Shown: positions 13,759 through 20,603 of the stretch, piece after piece | Position numbering within the stretch: position 1 is the first letter of the stretch | Layout: each line of letters opens with the position of its first letter | From: Candidatus Woesearchaeota archaeon | GTDB taxonomy: Archaea > Nanobdellota > Nanobdellia > Woesearchaeales > UBA10216 | Direction of reading: 5' to 3' | DNA: 32,512 bases | Assembly (NCBI GenBank): GCA_016188145.1 | Contig: JACPIJ010000059.1 | Span: 1-32,512, forward strand | Program-made: the position numbers and the translations under genes | The notes under the pieces: generated by a model | Database searches by the model: none | What the model saw: the letters and a program-made list of their open reading frames with translations, nothing else | Told to the model about the DNA's origin: nothing

Positions 13759-13862
13759 AAGCCCTTTTTTGCCGCGGGCAAAAAAGCCCTTGGGGAACCA
13801 AATCGAGCAAAAGCTCGATTGGTCCAGTCGTCTAGAAGACGACTTGGAAACGGCTGCGAAAG
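13759..13862 (+). other. T-loop intron of tRNA-Gly (position 59/60, 104 bases)
   Basis: It lies between TTCGAA and T60. Exon TTCG pairs with intron CGAA, and the 3' bulge is AG^T. The start AAGCCC with stem CTTTTTTGCC/GGCAAAAAAG and the end AAACGGCTGCGAAAG match the tRNA-Val T-loop intron. The difference is a 51-base double-hairpin module inserted between GGGGAA and AAACGGC. Confidence 0.82.
13798..13848 (+). repeat. Double-hairpin module, copy 2
   Basis: The first hairpin pairs CC-A-AATCGAGC with GCTCGATTGG (loop AAAA). The second pairs CCAGTCGTC with GACGACT-T-GG (loop TAGAA). The unpaired A and T occupy the same places as in copy 1, and stem differences are compensated on the other strand (GGC/GCC to AGC/GCT; AC/GT to TC/GA). 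This indicates a structure under selection, or a recently duplicated folding element. Confidence 0.75.
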
Positions 13863-13886
13863 TCCCGGCCGTCGCACTTTTTATTT

Positions 13887-14096
13887 TCAATAGCTTATCT
13901 TCAGTTTTCTTGCTATCTGCTTGAGAATCAGCTTCATTTCTATTTGTTCTAACTTTATTTCTAGATGCTCCTTCCTCATTATGGTAGCTTCTTTCTTAAG
14001 GGAAGAAATATCGGCCAACACTTTACCAACGCCTATTCCAATCCCTACAAGTGCCATTGCCACTGCGCTTAGTGCTTGCAATTCGGTAAAACTCAT
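13887..14096 (-). CDS. Small membrane protein with coiled-coil tail
   Basis: This is 69 residues from the ATG at 14096, which overlaps the stop of the upstream small gene (ATGA). The track's 88-residue version starts inside that gene and is less likely. There is one N-terminal membrane helix (LSAVAMALVGIGIGVGKVLA) and then a charged coiled coil (SLKKEATIMRKEHLEIKLEQIEMKL). I do not recognise the family. The size and layout resemble small holin-like or membrane-tethered accessory proteins. It ends 10 bases from the 3' end of tRNA-Gly, a common integration spot, but no integrase or att repeat is visible. Confidence 0.45.
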   Translation of the reverse strand: MSFTELQALSAVAMALVGIGIGVGKVLADISSLKKEATIMRKEHLEIKLEQIEMKLILKQIARKLKISY

Positions 14097-14332
14097 TTTA
14101 CAATCCCAGTGAGTTGGAGAATCACTAAAACTATTATTATGGTGCCACACCATCTAGGCAGTAAAGCCATCCAAGAATCTCTCACAAAGAACCACATTAT
14201 CAAGTTATAGGTTCTTTTAAGCGCTTTTACCGCTATTGCAGTATCGGTGTTAATGCCTCTGTCCAAGTCGGGGTATTTTCTGTTCTCCTCAACGGCATTT
14301 ACGAATGTCATTCCTTCTTTTATTAGCTGCAC
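14093..14332 (-). CDS. Small membrane protein, partner of the coiled-coil gene
   Basis: This is 79 residues with a GTG start at 14332; an ATG at 14311 (MTFVNAVEENRKYPDLDRG) would give 72 residues and has AGAAGG directly before it. It has a polar N-terminal half and then hydrophobic segments MWFFVRDSWMALLP and GTIIIVLVILQLTGIV, so one or two membrane helices. No family is recognised. It is translationally coupled to the next gene by ATGA, so the two probably act together. The base composition is AT-richer than the NAD genes to the right. Confidence 0.45.
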   Translation of the reverse strand: MQLIKEGMTFVNAVEENRKYPDLDRGINTDTAIAVKALKRTYNLIMWFFVRDSWMALLPRWCGTIIIVLVILQLTGIVK

Positions 14333-14602
14333 TTCTTAATAAGCTTTGTGCCTTACTTTCCGGAAATTTTCCGACGACAATTGAAAGATTTTCAGCAGTG
14401 CCGTGTGGCTTCCGGAAAACCGGCGTTTTTACGCAATTTTTCCCAGATTTGACGTATTGTGATACATTTGTTTTTGTTGCAGTTCGGCCCAGCAAACAAT
14501 CGGTTTTAGTATAATTTATGCTACTCATAAGTAGTAATAAAATAGAAAGATTTAAATAGGGGAATATCCGGAGTAAATGTAGGTTAAGAAGGGGAAAAGC
14601 GC
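14333..14602 (+). promoter_or_regulatory. AT-rich intergenic region with promoter of the methyltransferase gene
   Basis: I see no gene that I can support in these 270 bases; the ORF lines on both strands are low-quality. A TATA box GATTTAAATAGG lies at 14549-14560, giving a start near 14585. AGAAGGGG at 14587-14594 is a ribosome site for the ATG at 14603. No copy of the NrtR-type operator is present here, unlike at the other NAD promoters. Confidence 0.5.
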
Positions 14603-16270
14603 ATGGTACACCTGTTGTTTCCGGGAAGGCACCTTGTCAATACAAGGTTCCAGGAAGATTACCTTAGGCAAGTACTTGGAGTGCCTCTTGGCGGCCTCAA
14701 GTTTCTGCACAGGGCCCAGAACTTGCCGGAGGACGGTACCCTTGACGACATAGTCTTTGCGATAACCTCAAGGAACATGGATAATTCAAGGTTTAACCCT
14801 GTTTCGTTTGTTTACCGCGCCATTGCAGTTGATAGGTTTGGCAGTCAGTTTAATTCTAGGGGGATAAATCACAGGGTTTACGGCATTCCTGACCATGGCG
14901 TAACAGACAAGTTTCCTGAATTAACGCTGAAGGAGATACTTGAGCAGTCCGAGGGCGAGCTTAAGCTCACTCCGGAAAACACGGTTGTTGTGTGCTCAAC
15001 GCCTTCTGTGACTGAGCTTTACAAGAGGCGTGGCTTCAGCATACTGCCTGCTGAGCTGGTGTCGTTGAATCCTGAACGGTACAGCGCTCTGAGGCCAATA
15101 GACGTTGTCAGGCGTATTGCAGAGGCTGGTGAAAACTGGGCAGCTGACCCTGTGGTTATGGAAAACCTTTCTTCTGCTACCCTGAGCACCTTCCTTACCC
15201 ATTCAGAGGTTCCGAAGAAAATTATTCGGTTGTTTACAGACCCGCTGCTTACAGAGGAAGGAAGCCTTACGGAAACCAGGGATTACGGCGCTTACGTTGT
15301 TGGCATGGGCAACAAGGAGATTATAGAGCTCAAATATAATGACATCAGGCATGCGATAAAGCCTGGCAAGATTGTTGACCACGGCTGCGCTGATGGCGCT
15401 TTGATTGCCAGAATGGCCAGGGACTTTCCCGACTCTGACTTTTACGGCATTGACGCTTCTGCCACGATGATAGAGCTTGCTAGGCAGGGTCAGACCCTCA
15501 AGCGCTTTGGTAATGACACGTTTGTGTTTTTCAGGCACGGCAACATAATCAGCCCTCTTTTCAAGGGCCCGGCCGCCGACACGATTACCTCCTTATCATT
15601 GCTGCATGAGGTTTGGTCTTATGGAGCACAGCAAAGGTCAATCGATGACTACTTGGCATCTGTCCGCAGCCAGCTCGTGCCTGGCGGTCGCTTGGTTGTG
15701 AGGGATGTGGTTGGCCCAGAGGACAAGGAGCAGGAGGTTTACCTCTGGTGTAATCCTAATGATGGCTTGAACAGCAACATTGAGGCAAGGCTTGACACAC
15801 CGAGTCAGCTCAAGTCGCATTTGGATGGCTTGTCAACGAGTGCCAGATTCAGGAAGTTTGCAATTGACTTCCTTGCTGGCATGAGGGCAAAAGGCAAGCG
15901 CGGTCCTGAAACAGCAATCAGGTACAGGACTGAACGCATTGGCGGCGTTGACTATTTTGTGCTGAGGCTGAAGGATGCTGCTGAGTTCATGACAACGAAG
16001 GACTACACTGACAACTGGCAGAGCGAGATGAACGAGGAGTTCACAGCAAAGAGCTTTGCAGAGTGGAAGGAAACCTTGGCCAAGGCAGGCTACAGGGTCA
16101 TTGAGAACCCGAACGAGCCTGAAAAAGGCTCCAGGGCTTACACCAATCCGTGGATGATTGAGAAAAGATTTAAGGATAAGGTAGCATTATACGCCAAGGT
16201 CCAGGACGGCACTCTTAAGCCGAGGGCCTGGCCTGTTACAAACATGGTGCTTGTGGGTGAGAAGATATGA
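14603..16270 (+). CDS. Two-domain protein with SAM-dependent methyltransferase domain
   Basis: This is a 555-residue protein. Residues about 225-400 form a class I methyltransferase: motif I IVDHGCADGALIARMA, motif II SDFYGIDAS with the acidic ribose-binding residue, and a motif IV-V region LSLLHEVWSYG and LVPGGRLVVRDV. Residues 1-220 form a separate domain with alternating strands and helices (TLDDIVFAITSRNMD and NTVVVCSTPSVTELYKRRGF) that I cannot name. The last 120 residues are another lobe. The substrate is unknown. It overlaps the phosphorylase-like gene by ATGA and opens the NAD cluster, so a nicotinamide or nucleotide substrate is a fair but untested guess. Confidence 0.7.
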   Translation: MVHLLFPGRHLVNTRFQEDYLRQVLGVPLGGLKFLHRAQNLPEDGTLDDIVFAITSRNMDNSRFNPVSFVYRAIAVDRFGSQFNSRGINHRVYGIPDHGVTDKFPELTLKEILEQSEGELKLTPENTVVVCSTPSVTELYKRRGFSILPAELVSLNPERYSALRPIDVVRRIAEAGENWAADPVVMENLSSATLSTFLTHSEVPKKIIRLFTDPLLTEEGSLTETRDYGAYVVGMGNKEIIELKYNDIRHAIKPGKIVDHGCADGALIARMARDFPDSDFYGIDASATMIELARQGQTLKRFGNDTFVFFRHGNIISPLFKGPAADTITSLSLLHEVWSYGAQQRSIDDYLASVRSQLVPGGRLVVRDVVGPEDKEQEVYLWCNPNDGLNSNIEARLDTPSQLKSHLDGLSTSARFRKFAIDFLAGMRAKGKRGPETAIRYRTERIGGVDYFVLRLKDAAEFMTTKDYTDNWQSEMNEEFTAKSFAEWKETLAKAGYRVIENPNEPEKGSRAYTNPWMIEKRFKDKVALYAKVQDGTLKPRAWPVTNMVLVGEKI

Positions 16271-17364
16271 GTACTCCAGTGTTAAGTCCTGAGAAAATAA
16301 TTCGATATTCAGAAACCCGACTTTTTGGGCAGAACGTATCGCCAAGCGACGTGCAGTCTATTACTCTCCACAATGGCGTTCTGCCCTCAAGACTTGAGCA
16401 TATGCTGGAATCAGTTGGTGGGTCGGCGTTTGACCGCGTAATTCAGCAAAATGGCCGTGAGCCAATTTATTTTCAGCATGGCGGGTTGCATATCCCGCAG
16501 TACAGCGGTTTTGGCAGGCGCAGGAGATATGAACAAATGATTTTGGCTTACTTACAGGCAAGCGGTCTTCCTATAGAGTTCCGCTCCCAGGAAGTTGAGG
16601 GAAAAGCGCGAAAAACAAATCACGCTTATGATAACTTCGCCTATGATTTTGTAAAGAAGTTATTTGAAACAGAGCAGATGGATGATATAACCCGAGTTAT
16701 CTTTGGCCCCCTATCAGCCGTTACTAAGCAGGCTCAAGTCCTAAAAGTTAGACCTGACGACTATTTGCCTTCGCAAATTGTTGTTGTGAAGGAAAAGAAA
16801 GTCTTGAATGTGGGCTATGTTTTTTCAGACCAAGCAGGTATCCTTATTGACAAGATGCTTATTGAGTACGCAGCCATTTCACAGCAAAAGCGTGATAAGT
16901 TTGGAATTCAGCTTTTCATGTTTGGTCGAGTTGGAGGTTTGCACGATGATATGAAGCGTCACGACCTTGTTTACCCAACTGGGACTGTTGATGATACCGA
17001 CCTTGAAGAGGGAAGACGCTTTGTCTACCCGATGCATAACGTGCTGGCGTCGGGCCACAAATTTGAAGGCCTTAACCTGAACACAAATGCGGTTATAAAC
17101 CAGAGTATCGAACAGTTAAGAAGAGCGGTCGATTCGAAATGCATCTGTGTTGAAATGGAAACTAGAGAAACAGTTGATGCTGTTAATCAGGGGAGGAGAA
17201 GATATGCTGGAACATTGGGGATTGGGTTTGGCTTTGTCGGTCACGTTTCTGATGTGCCATTGAAAAACGATACAATTGAAAAGGAACTTGATTCTGATGA
17301 AGGTGAACAAGCGGCTCTAGAGCAAATAGTCTCTTACATAACCTCTTCAGAAGCTAATCCGTAG
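16267..17364 (+). CDS. Nucleoside phosphorylase-like protein (PNP/UDP family), probable
   Basis: This is a 365-residue protein. The middle and C-terminal parts fit the purine/uridine phosphorylase fold: MFGRVGGLHDDMKRHDLVYPTG resembles the phosphate-site G-x-GGL...GDLV-P segment, and CICVEMETRETVDAV resembles the base/ribose-binding V-x-ME-T motif. The N-terminal 110 residues are family-specific. Relatives cleave or phosphorolyse N-glycosidic bonds of nucleosides, so in an NAD cluster it might release nicotinamide or handle a riboside; that is inference. It is translationally coupled to the methyltransferase (ATGA). It ends 7 bases from the convergent NAD kinase gene. Confidence 0.55.
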   Translation: MSTPVLSPEKIIRYSETRLFGQNVSPSDVQSITLHNGVLPSRLEHMLESVGGSAFDRVIQQNGREPIYFQHGGLHIPQYSGFGRRRRYEQMILAYLQASGLPIEFRSQEVEGKARKTNHAYDNFAYDFVKKLFETEQMDDITRVIFGPLSAVTKQAQVLKVRPDDYLPSQIVVVKEKKVLNVGYVFSDQAGILIDKMLIEYAAISQQKRDKFGIQLFMFGRVGGLHDDMKRHDLVYPTGTVDDTDLEEGRRFVYPMHNVLASGHKFEGLNLNTNAVINQSIEQLRRAVDSKCICVEMETRETVDAVNQGRRRYAGTLGIGFGFVGHVSDVPLKNDTIEKELDSDEGEQAALEQIVSYITSSEANP

Positions 17365-17371
17365 GTTAAAA

Positions 17372-18250
17372 TTAAAGATACTTCTGCCTTTTAGCTTCCA
17401 AATTGCCGATAATTGTGAGTTGCGGTCCTGCCTTTAGCCTTATCACGCTCCCTATTGTGAAGTCGTTAGTGAGGTGGGCTCCGTCTATGTATATTCTGCC
17501 CTGTCTTGTGTGGGAATGCACTTCCAACTCTTTGGCAAATCCCGGTTTTTCTCCACGGATGCCTCTTGAAAAATATTGTATCTCTGTTGAGCTTAGCGGC
17601 ATTACTGTACCGTTTTCTTGGTACATCCAGGCTGTCGAGCCTGCTGCTGTGCACACCAAGAGGCCGCTGCTTCTCACTTCCCTTGCATTGCCATCCGCAA
17701 TGAGGGTATACCTTGTCATCGCAGCGGGGTTTGTGTGCGCGACCAGTATGTCGTTGAGCACTGGCTCAGGAATCTTTTTGCCATTTAGCATTATTTCAAG
17801 CCTGTTCAGCATTGTAAGAGGAGCCTTTCCTTCTTCTATTTCCTCCAAAGCCATTTCAAAATTATCGGCTGCCGCATAAGTGAAGAAGCCGGTGCTCGCA
17901 TTCGGGTCTGAGTTCACTCCCAGGATTGGCACATCGGGCGTGACTAGGTAATGTGACACTTCAAGGAAGGTGCCATCTCCTCCTACAGAGATTACAAGGT
18001 CGCTGCTACCGATGCCCTTTTTCTCAAGCTCAGCCCTGTATATGGCATCGTGGCTTATGCCTGCCCTGTTCAGTCCCTGCATTATTGTTTCGAGGCTCCT
18101 TTGCTGGGCTTCGTGGCTGCTCTTCATGCGCTCGACGTCAGTGTTGTTCTCTGCCATGAACTCCTTCAGTTCCTCATCTGGCGAGTTGCTGTACAGCTCG
18201 TACACACTTTTCTTGTAAACGACCAGCACGTTCCTCATATTAAGCACCAT
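17372..18250 (-). CDS. nadK: NAD kinase
   Basis: This protein is 292 residues from the ATG at 18250. The track uses a GTG two codons upstream, and an ATG at 18238 (MRNVLVVYKK) is an equally good start. Family motifs: LVISVGGDGTFLEVSH (GGDGT, phosphate binding, with the catalytic Asp), PILGVNSDPNASTGFF, LNDILVAHTNPAAMTRY, and the NAD-binding SSGLLVCTAAGSTAWM. It phosphorylates NAD to NADP, the last step of the pathway encoded in this cluster. It is the final gene of the minus-strand run but has its own TATA box and NrtR-type operator, so it can be controlled separately. Confidence 0.92.
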   Translation of the reverse strand: MVLNMRNVLVVYKKSVYELYSNSPDEELKEFMAENNTDVERMKSSHEAQQRSLETIMQGLNRAGISHDAIYRAELEKKGIGSSDLVISVGGDGTFLEVSHYLVTPDVPILGVNSDPNASTGFFTYAAADNFEMALEEIEEGKAPLTMLNRLEIMLNGKKIPEPVLNDILVAHTNPAAMTRYTLIADGNAREVRSSGLLVCTAAGSTAWMYQENGTVMPLSSTEIQYFSRGIRGEKPGFAKELEVHSHTRQGRIYIDGAHLTNDFTIGSVIRLKAGPQLTIIGNLEAKRQKYL

Positions 18251-18260
18251 CCACACTAAC

Positions 18261-18293
18261 TTAATGTATAAGTAACACTAACTACTATTTAAA
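18261..18293 (-). promoter_or_regulatory. NAD kinase promoter with NrtR-type operator
   Basis: TATA box TTTAAATA (minus strand, 18286-18293). Four bases downstream in the transcription direction is TTAATGT-N7-ACACTAA (18261-18281), one mismatch from a perfect dyad. The 19 bases ACACTAACTACTATTTAAA (18275-18293) are identical to those at the nicotinate phosphoribosyltransferase promoter. An extra half-site ACACTAA lies at 18253-18259. The operator covers the expected transcription start. Confidence 0.75.
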
Positions 18294-18334
18294 GTTTTCG
18301 CCAATACTCGCTATAGCCCCCGGTACAGAATAAG

Positions 18335-18496
18335 CTATTCAAGAAGCGTCTTAAGCACGTGCCAGCTGAAGCCGGGCTTGGCATCAGTGGTCACGGCAAC
18401 GTTGCCGTATCTTTGCTGCGTTGTCACGTCTGGCTGGATGTGCTGGCGTATGACAAGCGGGTCGTAAAGGTGGGCGTTATCTTGCTCATTTTTCAT
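18335..18496 (-). CDS. Small ORF (53 residues) downstream of the pyruvate-kinase-like gene
   Basis: This was too short for the ORF track. ATG at 18496 overlaps the end of the pyruvate-kinase-like gene by 11 bases, and TAG is at 18335-18337. The product starts MKNEQDNAHLYDPLVIRQHI and ends FSWHVLKTLLE. It is soluble, with no membrane segment or known motif. Codon use (GCC, CTT, AAG, GTG) is like that of its neighbours, and the coupling to the upstream gene suggests it is real. The function is unknown. Confidence 0.55.
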   Translation of the reverse strand: MKNEQDNAHLYDPLVIRQHIQPDVTTQQRYGNVAVTTDAKPGFSWHVLKTLLE

Positions 18497-19394
18497 ACCT
18501 CGCGGCCATTGCTTTCAGCAAATTGAGCCCGCTGATTATGGAGTCCCTTTGCATGCATACGTCATCGCCAAACATCAGGGTCCTGTAGCCCATCCTGAGG
18601 AGGTTGTCCGCGTCTCCAATGTCCTGACTTGCCGGCTCAAGGCTGTAAGCAAGCGATGGGAAAATCCTTGAAGCTGCAATTGCGGTCTTGTCCTTGGCAA
18701 GGATGGCTTCAAGCGCGGGAATTATGTGATGAGGCATTTGCAGCTCAATGAACAGGTCTCCTCTTGCCGCCATGAGCCTTGGCTCTCCTTTCCAGTCATT
18801 GGCAGCATATTCAAGGCCTTTTCGTGATTCTATCTTAGCAACGACTTTGGCTGCCGAATCAAGCTTTTTCAGCTCTTCAACGTCATTCTGGCTTTCGACA
18901 AACGAGAGCATGTAATTGTGCATGCCTGTTTTCACCGCTGCCTCGATGTATCTCTTGTCAGTGTCTGTCAGATTACCTTCAATTTGCAGCGAGTGGTGCG
19001 GTATGTTGACCGCTTCTCCTGGCCCAACAACCCTTTTTGGGCCTTCAAGCATTATCAGCTTGTTGCCATTCACTGCCGCAACTGTTGCTGACTCCTTGCC
19101 ATCTGAGAAGTATGCCTTTGTTCCAGCATCTACACTTATCCTGTGGCTAAGCTCTAGTTCGGTGAATGGTGGCACGCCATATGTTGTTACCCTGAGCTGC
19201 CTTGCCTTGAGGTCAACCCAAAGCTCCTTGCCATGCATTGCAGCCTCGTCTGATAAGCGTTTTAGCACGTCCTCAAGCGAGTCCTTTACTGGCATTACGG
19301 TGTTGAGCCTTATTCCTGAGACTATGCTGTGTCTCAGCACCTCAGCCATGTAAGGCGCATAGGGTGGCATTGTCACAATTGCTGTTATTGGCAT
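18486..19394 (-). CDS. Truncated pyruvate kinase-like protein
   Basis: This 302-residue protein has the order of pyruvate kinase barrel motifs: WVDLKARQLRV (place of the DTKGPEIR strand), a beta-rich insert like the B domain (HRISVDAGTKAYFSDGKE), YMLSFVESQNDVEELKKL (place of AASFVRSAEDV), AKIESRKGLEYAAN (place of AKIENxEG), and LMAARGDLFIEL (place of VMVARGDLGVE). The lysine and metal-binding glutamate of AKIE (K187, E189) and the Asp of ARGD (D213) are kept. It lacks the C-terminal regulatory domain of true enzymes (about 450-480 residues). It may be a small pyruvate kinase or an enzyme with another substrate. Its place between the VWA and NAD kinase genes is unusual. Confidence 0.72.
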   Translation of the reverse strand: MPITAIVTMPPYAPYMAEVLRHSIVSGIRLNTVMPVKDSLEDVLKRLSDEAAMHGKELWVDLKARQLRVTTYGVPPFTELELSHRISVDAGTKAYFSDGKESATVAAVNGNKLIMLEGPKRVVGPGEAVNIPHHSLQIEGNLTDTDKRYIEAAVKTGMHNYMLSFVESQNDVEELKKLDSAAKVVAKIESRKGLEYAANDWKGEPRLMAARGDLFIELQMPHHIIPALEAILAKDKTAIAASRIFPSLAYSLEPASQDIGDADNLLRMGYRTLMFGDDVCMQRDSIISGLNLLKAMAARYEK

Positions 19395-19466
19395 TTTAAG
19401 TCACCATTCCCTTTGTCAGTTCAGCTGCATAAGCCAAAAATGAAAAATAAAATAAAAAATAAGCCG

Positions 19467-20504
19467 CTATGATGCGGCTTTTTTCCCATCGTCTGGGTCT
19501 CTGTCTCCTGGGGGCAGCATCCTGCTCGGCCTTGCCCGGCTGGACTTTCCGGGCGGCAGACCCCGGTCTATGACAGAGTGCGTTGGGGCTGCTGCAGCGT
19601 CAGGCACGTACCTTATTGAGCGGTACACTGCGCTGACGACGTTCGGGTCTGTCTGCCTTGCGCTCAGGTTTCCCTTGAAGTCGCCAAACTGGCCCCACTT
19701 CTTGGCAACTATGCCCATGGCTATGTCAACCACCCTGTCATAGCCGGGCAATGCTATGACCCTTTGCGGCCCTATTGCGTTTGCCCAGTGCTCTCTTACT
19801 TCAGCAGTTGTTCCTGCGTCGCCTCCGCTTCCGTAAGGTTTGTGCAAGAAGTACATGTCGAACTTTTGCAGCAGGCTTTCAAGCACTTTTTTGGAGTCAA
19901 GCGCGCCTTGCAGCTTGTCGCCAATGTAGTGCGCAACCTGCGCTGGGTCAATTGCTGTGTAGAACTTTTCGTCGCCGCATATGAACAAAAACGGCGATAC
20001 AGAGTTTGGCACATTTACATTGTTCAGCGCAAAGTAGCCAAAGAGTTCGTAGCTCTCGCTTACTTGCCCTCCGCCTCCCCCTTCGGGGAACAGGGCGTTG
20101 ATGTGGTCTTCAAGGCTTACGCCTTTGCCAAAGCCGTTGACTTGCAATGGGTAGCTGTCGCATGTCGCATCGCCAATTACACCGAAGCTTACCTCAAGGT
20201 CAGCCCTGTACTGTGACAGCGTCTGGTAGAACAGAGGCAGCCTGTCAAATATCTCTGCCGGCCAGTTGACCATTGAGCCTGTGCCGTCAATCCCGAACAC
20301 TATTACGTTCTTGCTGTCGCTGCTTATGGTCTTGCCCCTTGGGTCAACCAGCTTCATGTCCGGGCTGCTTCCTCTGCTGTAATGCCTTCCTCCCTTTGCC
20401 CTTGAGGCTGCTGCCATGCTATCAAGGTATGGCGCCCTTGCCGAGTCATACTTGTATTCTCCTGGCTTTTTCCAGTCCTTTGTGCTTCCTCCCCAGCTGT
20501 ACAT
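19467..20504 (-). CDS. VWA-domain protein next to a protein kinase
   Basis: This 345-residue protein contains a von Willebrand A-type domain from about residue 65: VIVFGIDGTGSMVNWP carries the metal-site pattern D-x-T-x-S (D73, T75, S77), followed by the expected alternating strands (LEVSFGVIGDATCDSYP, SPFLFICGDEKFY). The N-terminal 60 residues and the Pro/Arg/Asp-rich last 40 are disordered. A strong ribosome site AGGAGGTGA precedes the ATG. VWA proteins commonly pair with Ser/Thr kinases in signalling modules (TerY-type), and the kinase is the upstream gene. It may be a scaffold or phosphorylation target. A link to NAD control is inferred only from position. Confidence 0.72.
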   Translation of the reverse strand: MYSWGGSTKDWKKPGEYKYDSARAPYLDSMAAASRAKGGRHYSRGSSPDMKLVDPRGKTISSDSKNVIVFGIDGTGSMVNWPAEIFDRLPLFYQTLSQYRADLEVSFGVIGDATCDSYPLQVNGFGKGVSLEDHINALFPEGGGGGQVSESYELFGYFALNNVNVPNSVSPFLFICGDEKFYTAIDPAQVAHYIGDKLQGALDSKKVLESLLQKFDMYFLHKPYGSGGDAGTTAEVREHWANAIGPQRVIALPGYDRVVDIAMGIVAKKWGQFGDFKGNLSARQTDPNVVSAVYRSIRYVPDAAAAPTHSVIDRGLPPGKSSRARPSRMLPPGDRDPDDGKKAAS

Positions 20505-20531
20505 CTTAGTTCACCTCCTGTCTTAACGCTC

Positions 20532-20603
20532 GCGGCCAGCTGCCTTTGCATAGCTGCCGCTACCTTGTTGTTTGATTCGCGAATCCTTCACTGTTCAAAC
20601 AGT
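20532..20603 (-). promoter_or_regulatory. Palindrome-rich leader between kinase and VWA genes
   Basis: The 98-base gap holds three self-complementary stretches: ACTGTT-CA-AACAGT (20590-20603, over the kinase stop codon), GATTCGCGAATC (20574-20585, perfect 12-mer), and a hairpin GCGGCAGCT/AGCT-G-GCCGC read on the minus strand (20532-20560, one unpaired G). No TATA box is seen, so the region is probably transcribed from upstream and folded in the mRNA. It may set kinase-to-VWA expression. Confidence 0.45.

Larger units (their letters stand above)
13595..13876 (+). tRNA. tRNA-Gly(GCC) with two large introns
   Basis: Acceptor arms GCGACGG (13595-13601) and CCGTCGC (13869-13875) pair, with A73 at 13876 and no CCA. 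The anticodon stem CGACC/GGTCG is split by a 107-base intron after A37 (anticodon GCC at 13627-13629). The T stem CCGGG/CCCGG encloses a 104-base T-loop intron. Spliced, the anticodon loop reads TTGCCAA and the T loop TTCGAAT. At 282 bases the gene is almost four times normal size, mainly because each intron holds a double hairpin of about 50 bases. Confidence 0.92.

Noticed and set aside
13337-13893. Several ORFs of 60-120 residues on both strands over the tRNA pair
   Set aside because: They read through tRNA exons and introns; the hairpins create long open frames by chance.
14289-14528. 79-residue minus-strand frame and a 69-residue plus-strand frame
   Set aside because: They overlap each other and the small membrane gene, are low in recognisable composition, and have no start signals.
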